A stretch of DNA of 6,652 nt from an uncultured Ruminococcus sp. GTDB taxonomy: Bacteria > Bacillota > Clostridia > Oscillospirales > Ruminococcaceae. The DNA lies in the NCBI GenBank assembly GCA_937942105.1, contig CALDFS010000163.1, forward strand, positions 1 through 6,652. Direction: 5' to 3'. The position numbers and the translations under genes were made by a program. Shown here piece by piece: positions 1 through 6,051 of this stretch (the first letter of the stretch is position 1; each line of letters opens with the position of its first letter). A model generated the notes under the pieces. That model searched no databases. It was not told the DNA's origin and saw only the letters and a list, made by a program, of their open reading frames with translations.

Positions 1-581
1 ATATCATATTTGACTTAAGAAAAGAACATGGATGGACGCAGACTGCGCTGGCGGAAAAGCTTGGAATCTCGCCGCAGTCGGTCAGTAAGTGGGAATGTGG
101 CATAGGGTACCCAGACGTCACGCTGTTCCCCGTCATCGCCGAGCTTTTCGGCGTACCCATCGGCGTTCTTTTCGGTGAAGTGGAAAAGGAGGACATTAAA
201 ATGTCAAGCTCAGTTAATGAAAAGAAATTTGCCTTTGAACCGATTAAGGATATTGAAATAACCGTCGGCAATACCTGCGTTATCGAGGTTATTGATGGCG
301 AGAGCGAGAATTCTTCAATGACGGTATCCGGGGACGCAACCTTCATGAAATTTTTCTCGGTGGAGAAGGAGGACGGCAGACTGCGCGTATGTGTTAAGAA
401 CCCATCCGGCTCGGATATCTGCCCAATCTACGACAGAGGAGGCTATCAGAAGGAAAACCGAATCGAAATCCATTCCGGCGTTGCCGAATCAAACTGCACC
501 GTGACAAACTATCTTAACAATATGAGCTGCAGCTGCTGCGATATAAAAAATTCCATGAAATGGGTTGCCGAAAGAGTTTAG
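1..581 (+). CDS. XRE-family regulator with beta-rich (GIN/DUF2807-like) tail, 5' partial
   Basis: The gene is cut by the left edge. The frame is open from base 3 to the TAG at 579-581, giving 192 visible residues. A GTG at 180 could be read as a start, but the reading frame continues upstream into a clear helix-turn-helix, so the true start lies outside the window. Visible residues 1-58 are an XRE/HTH_3 domain ('WTQTALAEKLGISPQSVSKW', then 'YPDVTLFPVIAELFGVPIGV'), which should bind operator DNA as a dimer. A linker leads to residues 76-135, alternating beta strands ending in 'DGRLRVCVKNPSG', which resemble the start of putative adhesin GIN/DUF2807-type beta-helix domains. The tail has clustered cysteines ('NNMSCSCCDIKN'). 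GIN-type domains are usually longer, so the tail may be shortened. The tail's ligand and the regulator's targets are unknown. Certain as an XRE protein, tentative for the tail. Confidence 0.85.
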   Translation, partial: IIFDLRKEHGWTQTALAEKLGISPQSVSKWECGIGYPDVTLFPVIAELFGVPIGVLFGEVEKEDIKMSSSVNEKKFAFEPIKDIEITVGNTCVIEVIDGESENSSMTVSGDATFMKFFSVEKEDGRLRVCVKNPSGSDICPIYDRGGYQKENRIEIHSGVAESNCTVTNYLNNMSCSCCDIKNSMKWVAERV

Positions 582-597
582 GATGAATAGCCTGAAA

Positions 598-619
598 GCA
601 TTATACAACGTATAAATGC
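598..619. repeat. Small near-perfect palindrome after the first regulator gene
   Basis: GCATTATAC, loop AAC, then GTATAAATGC forms a stem of about nine base pairs with one bulged A. It starts 16 bases after the stop codon of the first gene. No T-run follows, so it is not a convincing terminator. It could stabilise the 3' end of the transcript or be a protein-binding dyad. Confidence 0.4.
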
Positions 620-645
620 CGATCCGATATGGCTGTATAAAATTT

Positions 646-678
646 GCCGCGAAGCCCGATTTAAACGAGCCTCGCGGC
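646..678 (-). terminator. Hairpin terminator between convergent genes, copy 1
   Basis: The arms GCCGCGAAGC and GCCTCGCGGC pair with one mismatch around a 13-base loop. Read on the minus strand, the hairpin is followed by AAATTTTATA, so it best serves the 500-aa minus-strand regulator ending at 698. On the plus strand it is followed by GGATTATTATG, a weak tail, though it may also stop the first gene. It shares 16 consecutive bases (GCCGCGAAGCCCGATT) and most of its second arm with the hairpin at 4251-4285. Confidence 0.7.
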
Positions 679-697
679 GGATTATTATGTGCAATAC

Positions 698-2200
698 TTA
701 TTGCGGATTGTCGGGTGATTCAGCATTTATCGCTTCTATCTCGCTGTTCAAGCTATCCACAATATCATTCGGCACTGGGATGATCTGATTTGATTTGTTC
801 GCCGCAAGAAGCGGGGTTGCCTTGGAGATTTTGTAAATTCCCGCCGTCTCTTTAAATTTTTCCATAGCCGCCGCGAAGCAGTCACCGTTCTTTTCCGATA
901 AGATGTATACCCACCGCAGGTTGTCTTTATCCTCGGTGGCAACCGCTAAAATCCTGCCGTCAAAGTTCTGAATCATGCCGGTCGTAAGGGCATATTCGAT
1001 GTTTTTGCGCTCGGATAAATCCACCGCCGCCTTGATTCTTTTAACGTACTTCTGATACTCCGGGTCGTCCTTGTATCTTACGAAGTTCCGCCAGCGTGGC
1101 TCGGCTATAATTGTGCGGTAGTTATTTGCATACATAACCCGATTTACATAACTGTCCCACACAAGTGATTTATCAATCGGGAAATCCTTGACATTCATAT
1201 CGAGGACAAAGCCGCATACGGCGGAAAGCTCGCCGTTCATTAGTGTTACAAGCACGCTCTTTTGGGTTGTCGAATCGAGCATATCAAACTTGGGCGAGCC
1301 GAAGGAGATATCCGAGCCGTTGGGAAGGCTTAAGGCGTTTTCGATTAGAGTAACGGCGGTGTCGAGCGCTTTATATCCCTCTTCGTTTTCGTCAAAGAAC
1401 AGATAATTGTTCGACAGTCGCAAAAGCGTCATGACCTTGTCGTCAATCCACATATCGGGCTTGGTAAGGCAGGGGTTGCGGGAAAGCTTTTTAAGAAAAT
1501 CAAGTGCCAGCTCGCAGCCCTCAATAGCGTCCCTGACATCTCCACCGTAGCGGAAAAGGGTCATAAAATGCATTGCCTCGCTTATCTTTTCCTGATAAAT
1601 GCTTTGATAAAGTGCGCGGGTCTTGGTTTCGTCTCTGTCCGCATAATACACCGTCATAAGGCGCATTTTTGACATGTCATATTCGTAATTATTTTCATCG
1701 ATAAACTTCATCGCTACGCTTTCGTCCGGTTCTGCACCCAAGTATCTGTAAATCAGATGACCCCGCCAGATACGGTCGGTGCAGAGCCTTACCGATTTTT
1801 CCGCAAGTCGGCGAAGCTCGGTTAAATTCTGCCTTTCCTTCGGGATATCGCCGATAGTGATTATGGCAAAGTTGATCGCCTCCCAGTCGTCGGGGAACTC
1901 GGAGCACCATTTTTTCAGGATTTTCAGCCGCTTTTCGGGGTCTTTTTCGGCATTTGCTTTCATGCGATATTCCCCGCGTCTGCGCTCCTTGGCATCTCCC
2001 GAAACGCCCAAGAGCGAATCAACGGTAACGCCGAAATATCCCGCGATTACGGGAAGCATCTCTATATCGGGGTAGGCTGACTGCGTTTCATATCGGCTGA
2101 TAGCCTGAATCGACAGCCCGAGTGCCTCGGCAAGCTCATCCTGAGTCATATCCAGCGAGCGGCGAAGCTTTTTAAGATTCTCTCCAAAATTAAGGTTCAT
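698..2200 (-). CDS. XRE-family transcriptional regulator with long helical C-terminal region (500 aa)
   Basis: The ATG at 2200 is preceded by GGAGG (2208-2212) with a 7-base gap, which fixes the start. Residues 7-63 are an XRE/HTH_3 domain: 'MTQDELAEALGLSIQAISRY', then 'YPDIEMLPVIAGYFGVTVDSLLG'. The remaining 435 or so residues are mostly predicted helical and charged, with Trp-rich patches ('KKWCSEFPDDWEAI', 'EPRWRNFVRY'). This pattern is seen in large clostridial XRE proteins with TPR-like sensor regions, though I cannot align individual TPR units. There is no signal peptide or membrane segment, so it should be a cytoplasmic DNA-binding regulator. It has its own promoter (2240-2268) and terminator (646-678). 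The ligand and regulon are not visible. Certain as an XRE regulator; the helical repeat assignment is inference. Confidence 0.9.
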   Translation of the reverse strand: MNLNFGENLKKLRRSLDMTQDELAEALGLSIQAISRYETQSAYPDIEMLPVIAGYFGVTVDSLLGVSGDAKERRRGEYRMKANAEKDPEKRLKILKKWCSEFPDDWEAINFAIITIGDIPKERQNLTELRRLAEKSVRLCTDRIWRGHLIYRYLGAEPDESVAMKFIDENNYEYDMSKMRLMTVYYADRDETKTRALYQSIYQEKISEAMHFMTLFRYGGDVRDAIEGCELALDFLKKLSRNPCLTKPDMWIDDKVMTLLRLSNNYLFFDENEEGYKALDTAVTLIENALSLPNGSDISFGSPKFDMLDSTTQKSVLVTLMNGELSAVCGFVLDMNVKDFPIDKSLVWDSYVNRVMYANNYRTIIAEPRWRNFVRYKDDPEYQKYVKRIKAAVDLSERKNIEYALTTGMIQNFDGRILAVATEDKDNLRWVYILSEKNGDCFAAAMEKFKETAGIYKISKATPLLAANKSNQIIPVPNDIVDSLNSEIEAINAESPDNPQ

Positions 2201-2207
2201 AAGTAAT

Positions 2208-2268
2208 CCTCCGTAAATTATATTTCGGCCGATGAGTTTATTATATCAGACCGGGCGGGGGATGTAAA
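2208..2268 (-). promoter_or_regulatory. SigA-type promoter and RBS of the 500-aa regulator, with start-site palindrome
   Basis: On the minus strand the -35 is TTTACA (2263-2268, 5 of 6 consensus), the spacer is exactly 17 bases and the -10 is a perfect TATAAT (2240-2245). Transcription should begin near 2233. The 8-base palindrome TCGGCCGA (2225-2232) lies directly over the expected first transcribed bases and is a candidate operator for autoregulation. GGAGG at 2208-2212 is the ribosome binding site. Confidence 0.75.
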
Positions 2269-2350
2269 CATCACGGTGAGAGAGAATTTTTCTCGGGGAG
2301 CGGGAAAACAGGAGGGAATCTTCAAGCAATTCAGCAGGAAGATTTATTAC

Positions 2351-2376
2351 AGCCTCGCGGTCATTGCGAGCCGGAA
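2351..2376. repeat. REP-like fragment with a CATTGCGAG core
   Basis: CCTCGCGGTCATTGCGAGCC contains the arms CTCGC (2354-2358) and GCGAG (2366-2370) around GGTCATT. 'GTCATTGCGAG' is a core seen in dispersed intergenic palindromes of many bacterial genomes. The minus-strand translation of the area gives 'LPARNDREAV', and 'ARND' is a common artefact of translating such repeats. Only one copy is in the window, so its repeat nature cannot be proved here. Confidence 0.4.
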
Positions 2377-2393
2377 GCATATGCACGAAAAAA

Positions 2394-3278
2394 TCACAGA
2401 CTGCACAGCGTGTCTCCGTTATAGCTCGGGTGGTTATTGGCATCTCTATACATAAATACCGATTTGCCCATATCGGACGTATGGATATATGCAAGCCGAA
2501 GAATTGCCAGAACATAGATGAAATCATCAGGGTAAAGGGCGCAGTATTCTTTTTTATAGCCATTCCGCAGTATTTTCTCATTTTCATCCAGCAGGCTGAT
2601 GTGGCGAAGCCGGATTGCGGCATCGGTTACCGCCTCTACCGTCAAGCCGGTTTCTTGGGCAAGCTTTTCCGGGGTGACAAAGGTTTCAGCCTCGCCGCTT
2701 TCGATAAGTCTTTTGTAAATTGCCTTCAAAACCTTTCTCGCATTTTTGTCTCCAAGCACAGAAAGCATTTCGCCCGCCTTGTCAAGGTCGAATAGTACGG
2801 CGGATTCCGTCCCGCCATAGCTGCGGTCAATAAAAGTAAAAGCGTCCGAAAGAAACACCGCGCCGTGTTCGGGGGAGCCTTCGTCTATCATGCAAGCGCA
2901 GTTGCATTTTGGAAAGTCGAAGTCTTTCTTTAGATTATTGATGATTCCCTGCAGCTTTTCATCCGTCTCGACCTCGTTTATTCCGAAGAATGTGCGCTGT
3001 GCTTTCAAAAACAGTGAAATGACTGCGTCATAGCAGAGCTGTGGCAGTTCGGTGGTGTATATCTTTTTGGGCTCTTGCGGGATATCTGAAAAAAGCGCGT
3101 TGATATCGACGGACAGGGATTTTGCTAACGTTTGCAGAAGGGAAATGTCCGGATTTGTTATGCCGTTTTCCCATTTTGAAACCGACTGCGCAGTAACACC
3201 AAGCTGCTCTGCAAGCTGCTCCTGCGTATACCCGCAGAGCCTGCGGTAGTGTGCGATGTTTTGACATATAGACAGCAT
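2394..3278 (-). CDS. XRE-family regulator with probable second winged-helix domain (294 aa)
   Basis: The ATG at 3278 follows GGAGG (3286-3290) by 7 bases. Residues 6-65 are an XRE/HTH_3 domain ('YTQEQLAEQLGVTAQSVSKW', then 'NPDISLLQTLAKSLSVDINALF'). Residues 75-165 are of unknown type and include a tight cysteine cluster, CNCAC (125-129), which could bind a metal or be redox-active. Residues 166-240 read like an ArsR-type winged helix: a 'MLSVLGDKNARKVLKAI' helix, then 'TPEKLAQETGLTVEAVTDAA' as a helix-turn-helix and 'LRHISLLDENEKILRNG' as the wing. Two DNA-binding modules in one protein is unusual. No signal peptide or membrane segment is present. The gene is transcribed toward the 500-aa regulator, 193 bases apart; the latter has its own promoter, so co-transcription is possible but not required. 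XRE domain certain, winged helix likely, cysteine function speculative. Confidence 0.88.
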   Translation of the reverse strand: MLSICQNIAHYRRLCGYTQEQLAEQLGVTAQSVSKWENGITNPDISLLQTLAKSLSVDINALFSDIPQEPKKIYTTELPQLCYDAVISLFLKAQRTFFGINEVETDEKLQGIINNLKKDFDFPKCNCACMIDEGSPEHGAVFLSDAFTFIDRSYGGTESAVLFDLDKAGEMLSVLGDKNARKVLKAIYKRLIESGEAETFVTPEKLAQETGLTVEAVTDAAIRLRHISLLDENEKILRNGYKKEYCALYPDDFIYVLAILRLAYIHTSDMGKSVFMYRDANNHPSYNGDTLCSL

Positions 3279-3285
3279 ATTTCAA

Positions 3286-3345
3286 CCTCCTCGTGTTTTG
3301 AATATATTATAACATAGTTATTTGCAACTTTAAAGATAGTAGTTG
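3286..3345 (-). promoter_or_regulatory. Promoter and RBS of the 294-aa regulator, with possible operator dyad
   Basis: On the minus strand a perfect TATAAT (3306-3311) is preceded, after 17 bases, by TTTAAA (3329-3334, 4 of 6 for -35). An inverted repeat CAACT (3325-3329) / AGTTG (3341-3345) brackets the -35 and could bind the regulator itself. The ribosome binding site is GAGGAGG at 3286-3292. The -10 is convincing; the -35 and operator are tentative. Confidence 0.55.
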
Positions 3346-3510
3346 GATAAGAGGGTGAGCTGATTTTTAAACTTGCGGTTGAATATGCAAAGAAGATTTT
3401 GAAAAGAGGTTGCCTGATGGGTTAGATAGAGGTGCGCCAAAGGAGTTTATTGAATCAGGCCGGGCGGAGGAGCTCCAAGCTGTCTCGCATTCGACATATC
3501 GGTATAGTAT

Positions 3511-3566
3511 AGGTTGACAAAGTATATCAACCTTCTCTTTACTCAGCAATCAATTCATGATATAAT
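3511..3566 (+). promoter_or_regulatory. Promoter of the 204-aa regulator with upstream 7-bp dyad
   Basis: TTTACT (3538-3543), a 17-base spacer and a perfect TATAAT (3561-3566) form a good SigA-type promoter. Just upstream is a perfect inverted repeat, AGGTTGA (3511-3517) and TCAACCT (3527-3533), with a 9-base centre. Its position a few bases ahead of the -35 fits an operator for this or a neighbouring XRE protein. The TTGACA inside the left arm has no -10 at the right distance. The ribosome binding site is GGGGG at 3596-3600. Confidence 0.65.
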
Positions 3567-3607
3567 ATATTCGGTTCCGAAACAACAATTTATATGGGGG
3601 ATATTTT

Positions 3608-4222
3608 ATGGAAGAATTGAAAATAGCCGAAAAAATAAAGGAAAAAAGAAGAGAACGCAATTTTACTCAGGAGGAGCTTGCAAATATCTTGGGCGTAACA
3701 AAAGCCGCTGTAAGCAAATGGGAAAACGCAGAGAGCTATCCCGACGTTACAATGCTGCCCAAAATTGCCCAATTGTTTAACATAACCATGGATGAGCTTT
3801 TCGGCTACACTCTTGAATACGAGCCTCTGAAGATTGTAAACCAATACTATTTCGGATTGTGTCTTGACGATGTAGACAAAGCAATTCTGAATCACGGAAC
3901 CGTAAAGGAATGTAGTCTCGTAAAAAACGGACACTATATTGAAGCCGAAGACATGATAGAGTATGTATGGGAGGTGCGGGTTCAGATAGTCTCCACCGAA
4001 GAAGATTTTCCGTATACGCTTCAAAAGCTCTTAAAGACGAACAGGCTTATGGACGGTTACAGCGTCAGAATTGCCGATGGAAAAATAATTTGTGACGACA
4101 AGCCCAACAAGCATTTTGTTTGTAAAGAGAAGGTGTGGGAATACAATACTGCCGATATTAAGTATATGCGTCAGATGTTTAAAGAACAGCGCGCAATGGG
4201 ATTGTTGGCTGATGACGATTAG
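3608..4222 (+). CDS. XRE-family regulator with uncharacterised C-terminal domain (204 aa)
   Basis: The ATG at 3608 follows a G-rich ribosome binding site (GGGGG, 3596-3600) by 7 bases. Residues 8-66 are an XRE/HTH_3 domain ('FTQEELANILGVTKAAVSKW', then 'YPDVTMLPKIAQLFNITMDELFGY'). Residues 70-204 form a separate mixed alpha/beta region that I do not recognise. It includes 'YVWEVRVQIVSTEEDFPYTL' and a strand pair 'YSVRIADGKIICDD', and ends in an acidic 'LLADDD'. It is shorter than the other regulators here and shares no visible C-terminal similarity with them. It is the only complete rightward XRE gene and converges on spoVT across the hairpin at 4251-4285. Certain as an XRE regulator; ligand and targets unknown. 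Confidence 0.88.
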   Translation: MEELKIAEKIKEKRRERNFTQEELANILGVTKAAVSKWENAESYPDVTMLPKIAQLFNITMDELFGYTLEYEPLKIVNQYYFGLCLDDVDKAILNHGTVKECSLVKNGHYIEAEDMIEYVWEVRVQIVSTEEDFPYTLQKLLKTNRLMDGYSVRIADGKIICDDKPNKHFVCKEKVWEYNTADIKYMRQMFKEQRAMGLLADDD

Positions 4223-4250
4223 AATTTTATCTCGGATTCATAATTACAAA

Positions 4251-4285
4251 AGCCGCGAAGCCCGATTCTGATGAGCTTCGCGGCT
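4251..4285 (-). terminator. Hairpin terminator between convergent genes, copy 2
   Basis: AGCCGCGAAGC and GCTTCGCGGCT form a perfect 11-bp stem around a 13-base loop. On the minus strand the stem runs into TTTTGTAATT, a proper rho-independent tail for spoVT. On the plus strand it is followed by TGCGCTATATT and would be weaker, although it may also end the 204-aa regulator transcript. It is closely related to the hairpin at 646-678. Confidence 0.8.
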
Positions 4286-4327
4286 TGCGCTATATTCAAC
4301 TGATATGGTAGGGGAAAGTTGAGGAGC

Positions 4328-4867
4328 TTATTCCTCCAACTGTCTTCCCAGGAACATAGCGGCGGTCTGAGACAAGGTCAGCTGAAGCTGGGTGCCCTTG
4401 GAGTCAGCCTCGGGGGCTAAGAAGCATACCGCACCGGCGATATCCCCCGAAGCTATTATCGGGGAGATGGCTATGGCGTTTTTGGAGACGCCCTCTACCG
4501 GAAGAATCGGCTTGCCGTCGCCGTCGTAGGTCCAGCTTTTTCTTGTGTCGAGGATTTCCTCTAAGCCCGGAGAGAGCCTGCGCTCGGCGTATTCCTTCTT
4601 TTGTACGCCAGATACTGCAACAACATGGTCGCGGTCGAAAATAACCACCGGCGCGGAGCCAAGCTTGTGGATTACCTCGGCGGCAGACGCCGCGCTTTCG
4701 GACATCTCGTTTATGGGCGAGTATTTTTTGAAGATGACCTCACCTTCGCTGTTTGTGTATATTTCAAGCGGGTCGCCCTCACGAATCCGCATGGTTCTGC
4801 GAATCTCCTTTGGAATAACGACCCTGCCCAAGTCGTCAATACGTCTGACGATTCCTGTTGCCTTCAT
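4328..4867 (-). CDS. spoVT: Stage V sporulation protein T, AbrB-type regulator
   Basis: The 179-aa product starts 'MKATGIVRRIDDLGRVVIPK' and continues 'EIRRTMRIREGDPLEIYTN', the highly conserved SpoVT N terminus. Residues 1-53 are the swapped-hairpin AbrB/MazE DNA-binding domain; the rest (about 60-178) is a GAF-like domain ending 'AAMFLGRQLEE', like the 'AAGFLARQMEQ' end of Bacillus subtilis SpoVT (178 aa). The frame stays open upstream to 4957, but the added 30 residues are not part of the family, so the start is the ATG at 4867, with AAAGGA (4879-4884) 11 bases upstream. In B. subtilis SpoVT acts in the forespore and modulates SigG-dependent genes for coat, cortex and germination. A SigG-like promoter lies upstream at 4965-4993. 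It is the one strongly conserved core gene here and shows that the host makes spores. Confidence 0.95.
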   Translation of the reverse strand: MKATGIVRRIDDLGRVVIPKEIRRTMRIREGDPLEIYTNSEGEVIFKKYSPINEMSESAASAAEVIHKLGSAPVVIFDRDHVVAVSGVQKKEYAERRLSPGLEEILDTRKSWTYDGDGKPILPVEGVSKNAIAISPIIASGDIAGAVCFLAPEADSKGTQLQLTLSQTAAMFLGRQLEE

Positions 4868-4964
4868 ATTGTTCTCAATCCTTTCATTTATTGCCGATTG
4901 GCGGGATATTCCGCGCAGAGCACGATATTCAAGCCAACCGGCGTTTATATTTGACAAGCAATGC

Positions 4965-4993
4965 TATTATTTGCCGAAAGGTTGAAAATATAC
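4965..4993 (-). promoter_or_regulatory. SigG-like forespore promoter for spoVT
   Basis: On the minus strand GTATA (4989-4993) matches the SigG -35 consensus GHATR at all positions. After exactly 17 bases comes AATAATA (4965-4971), which matches the -10 consensus CATWMTA at 6 of 7 positions. Transcription would begin near 4957, leaving a leader of about 90 bases. spoVT is a SigG target in B. subtilis, so the match is biologically expected. No equally good SigA promoter was found in the same interval. Confidence 0.55.
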
Positions 4994-5108
4994 TTGAAAG
5001 ATTTGCGATTAGAATGCGATCATCCGTGCTGATTTTAATGATTAGTATTGTCAGCGTTAAGGAATAGAATGTATTTTTTTAAAACAACATTTCAGCACCA
5101 AAAATTTA

Positions 5109-5137
5109 TTGAAAAACCTTTCCTTTTCATGTATAAT
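5109..5137 (+). promoter_or_regulatory. SigA-type promoter of the DinB-like gene
   Basis: TTGAAA (5109-5114, 5 of 6), a 17-base spacer and a perfect TATAAT (5132-5137) form one of the best promoters in the window. The transcript would start near 5144, with a 5' leader of about 72 bases. The ribosome binding site AAAGGA sits about 10 bases before the ATG at 5216. Confidence 0.75.
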
Positions 5138-5215
5138 GAAAATAAAAATCGTTGTATAGATCATGGACGATAAAAGCTCTTGAAACGTTTATAACTGCGA
5201 AAGGATTTATATTTT

Positions 5216-5929
5216 ATGAAAAAAGAAGAATTATTTACATCAATTTCAGAAAAGTATGATGAGCTGAAAGCGGCATTGAAGGGAACTGACATAGTAAAAA
5301 TCAGAAAATTGACGCTGGAAGTCCATGCTATGGTACATCCTGCTGAAATATCCGGAAGAACAGAAAAAACAATTGCGGATTATGTTTTAGATTATATGAT
5401 GTTGGGAAATCAGAACGCAATAGTGCCAAGAGAATACTGTGATACGGATTTGCATTATGCGGGAACAAACAAAGTACCTATGTGCTGGCAGTTTTGGCAT
5501 ACATATTGTATTGAAGATTTGGTGAGCAATATTTTAATGGTAAATCAAAACCAGATTTTCAACTCGGAATGGCAAAGAAAAATCGGAGCTTCCATTACAG
5601 ATACCGGAAATGCGCTGGAATTCGATGAAGCAGTGGAATTTGGAAAAGGGATAAATATCGAGGCGCTCCGTGATTATATGATTACAGTAGGAAAAAACAC
5701 ACGCTGTATATTGGAAAGCTTAACATTGGAGCAGATACAATCGATGGTGCCTGAAGAATGGGTAATGAGAATATTGGAAGAGGGCGGAGTAACCACGGAT
5801 TTCCGCTCCGTATGGTTATTGGTATTCTGGGGAAGATTGACGCGCGGAGGGATGGTTTTGACTCCCATGACAAATCATCATATGATACATTTAACGCCAT
5901 GCCTGAATAATTTACCTATTTTGGAGTGA
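5216..5929 (+). CDS. DinB-like four-helix-bundle protein (237 aa)
   Basis: The ATG at 5216 follows AAAGGA by about 10 bases. The product has the DinB/YfiT-like layout: an N-terminal helix rich in Glu and Lys, a helix with paired histidines (H37, H41), 'CWQFWHTYCIEDLV' (H95) matching the family's central 'WH' helix, and a late 'NHHMIHLTPCLNNL' helix (H221, H222, H225) matching the 'HHRGQI'-type third metal site. DinB-superfamily proteins usually bind a divalent metal with three histidines; several are thiol transferases or damage-inducible proteins of unknown substrate. No signal peptide or membrane segment is visible. The gene is clearly AT-richer than the 500-aa regulator and spoVT, which suggests separate acquisition. 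It stands alone, with its own promoter and a terminator at 6051-6080. The family is likely; the substrate cannot be given. Confidence 0.75.
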   Translation: MKKEELFTSISEKYDELKAALKGTDIVKIRKLTLEVHAMVHPAEISGRTEKTIADYVLDYMMLGNQNAIVPREYCDTDLHYAGTNKVPMCWQFWHTYCIEDLVSNILMVNQNQIFNSEWQRKIGASITDTGNALEFDEAVEFGKGINIEALRDYMITVGKNTRCILESLTLEQIQSMVPEEWVMRILEEGGVTTDFRSVWLLVFWGRLTRGGMVLTPMTNHHMIHLTPCLNNLPILE

Positions 5930-5998
5930 TAGGATGTGCTTTTATCAGGAATGCCAACTAAATCACTCCTGCGCTAACATTCAGCATTTAATTGACCT

Positions 5999-6051
5999 TA
6001 GTCTGTAGAAAACCCCCTGACTTCGAAAAAATCAGGGAGTTCTATAGACTA
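5999..6051. repeat. Long imperfect hairpin, possible mobile-element end or MITE remnant
   Basis: TAGTCTGTAGAAAACCCCCTGA (5999-6020) pairs with TCAGGGAGTTCTATAGACTA (6032-6051) over about 19 base pairs with few mismatches and bulges, around an 11-base loop. The last base is shared with the following terminator hairpin. Such long palindromes occur at IS200/IS605-type ends and in miniature elements, but no transposase or target duplication is visible, so the origin is open. Confidence 0.5.

Larger units (their letters stand above)
3279..3607. other. Intergenic region between divergent XRE genes
   Basis: This 329-base stretch carries the leftward promoter near 3306-3334 and the rightward promoter at 3538-3566. 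Between them, one plus-strand frame is open from 3383 to the TGA at 3515-3517 ('EDFEKRLPDGLDRGAPKEF' and onward). It has protein-like charge but no start codon with a ribosome binding site, so it is at most a decayed gene fragment. No RNA gene is recognised. Confidence 0.5.
4868..5215. other. Intergenic region between divergent spoVT and DinB-like gene
   Basis: This 348-base stretch holds the spoVT leader and SigG-like promoter on its left and the DinB-like gene promoter (5109-5137) plus a 5' leader on its right. The middle (about 5000-5100) is AT-rich, with a T-run at 5073-5080 and no credible ORF. Overlapping short ORFs lack ribosome binding sites. GTGCTGA (5026-5032) and TCAGCAC (5092-5098) are complementary but 59 bases apart, which may be chance. 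Confidence 0.5.

Noticed and set aside
180..581. GTG at 180 as the start of a separate 133-aa protein
   Set aside because: The same frame is open upstream to base 3 and encodes a clear helix-turn-helix, so the GTG is internal.
2385..2410. Terminator after the 294-aa regulator (minus strand TGATTTTTT)
   Set aside because: The T-run is present but only a 4-bp stem can be drawn before it.
2246..2623. 125-aa minus-strand ORF overlapping the end of the 294-aa regulator
   Set aside because: It is an out-of-frame shadow whose tail translates a REP-like palindrome; no ribosome binding site.
2364..2795. 143-aa plus-strand ORF
   Set aside because: Antisense shadow of the 294-aa regulator without a start signal.
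3590..4024. 144-aa hydrophobic-looking minus-strand ORF
   Set aside because: Antisense of a clear XRE coding region; no ribosome binding site, apparent hydrophobicity is a frame artefact.
4868..4957. Longer spoVT start at 4957 (30 extra residues)
   Set aside because: SpoVT proteins begin at MKATGIVRR, AAAGGA lies before the ATG at 4867, and the extra residues are not family-like and overlap the leader.
4545..4985. Plus-strand ORFs over spoVT
   Set aside because: Antisense shadows of a strongly conserved gene.
5163..5183. Upstream mini-ORF ATG GAC GAT AAA AGC TCT TGA in the DinB-like leader
   Set aside because: No ribosome binding site precedes it, so translation is unlikely.
5923..5969. 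GGAGTGAT ... ATCACTCC inverted repeat around the DinB-like stop codon
   Set aside because: Eight bases separated by 31 bases is close to chance, has no T-run and no matching element structure.
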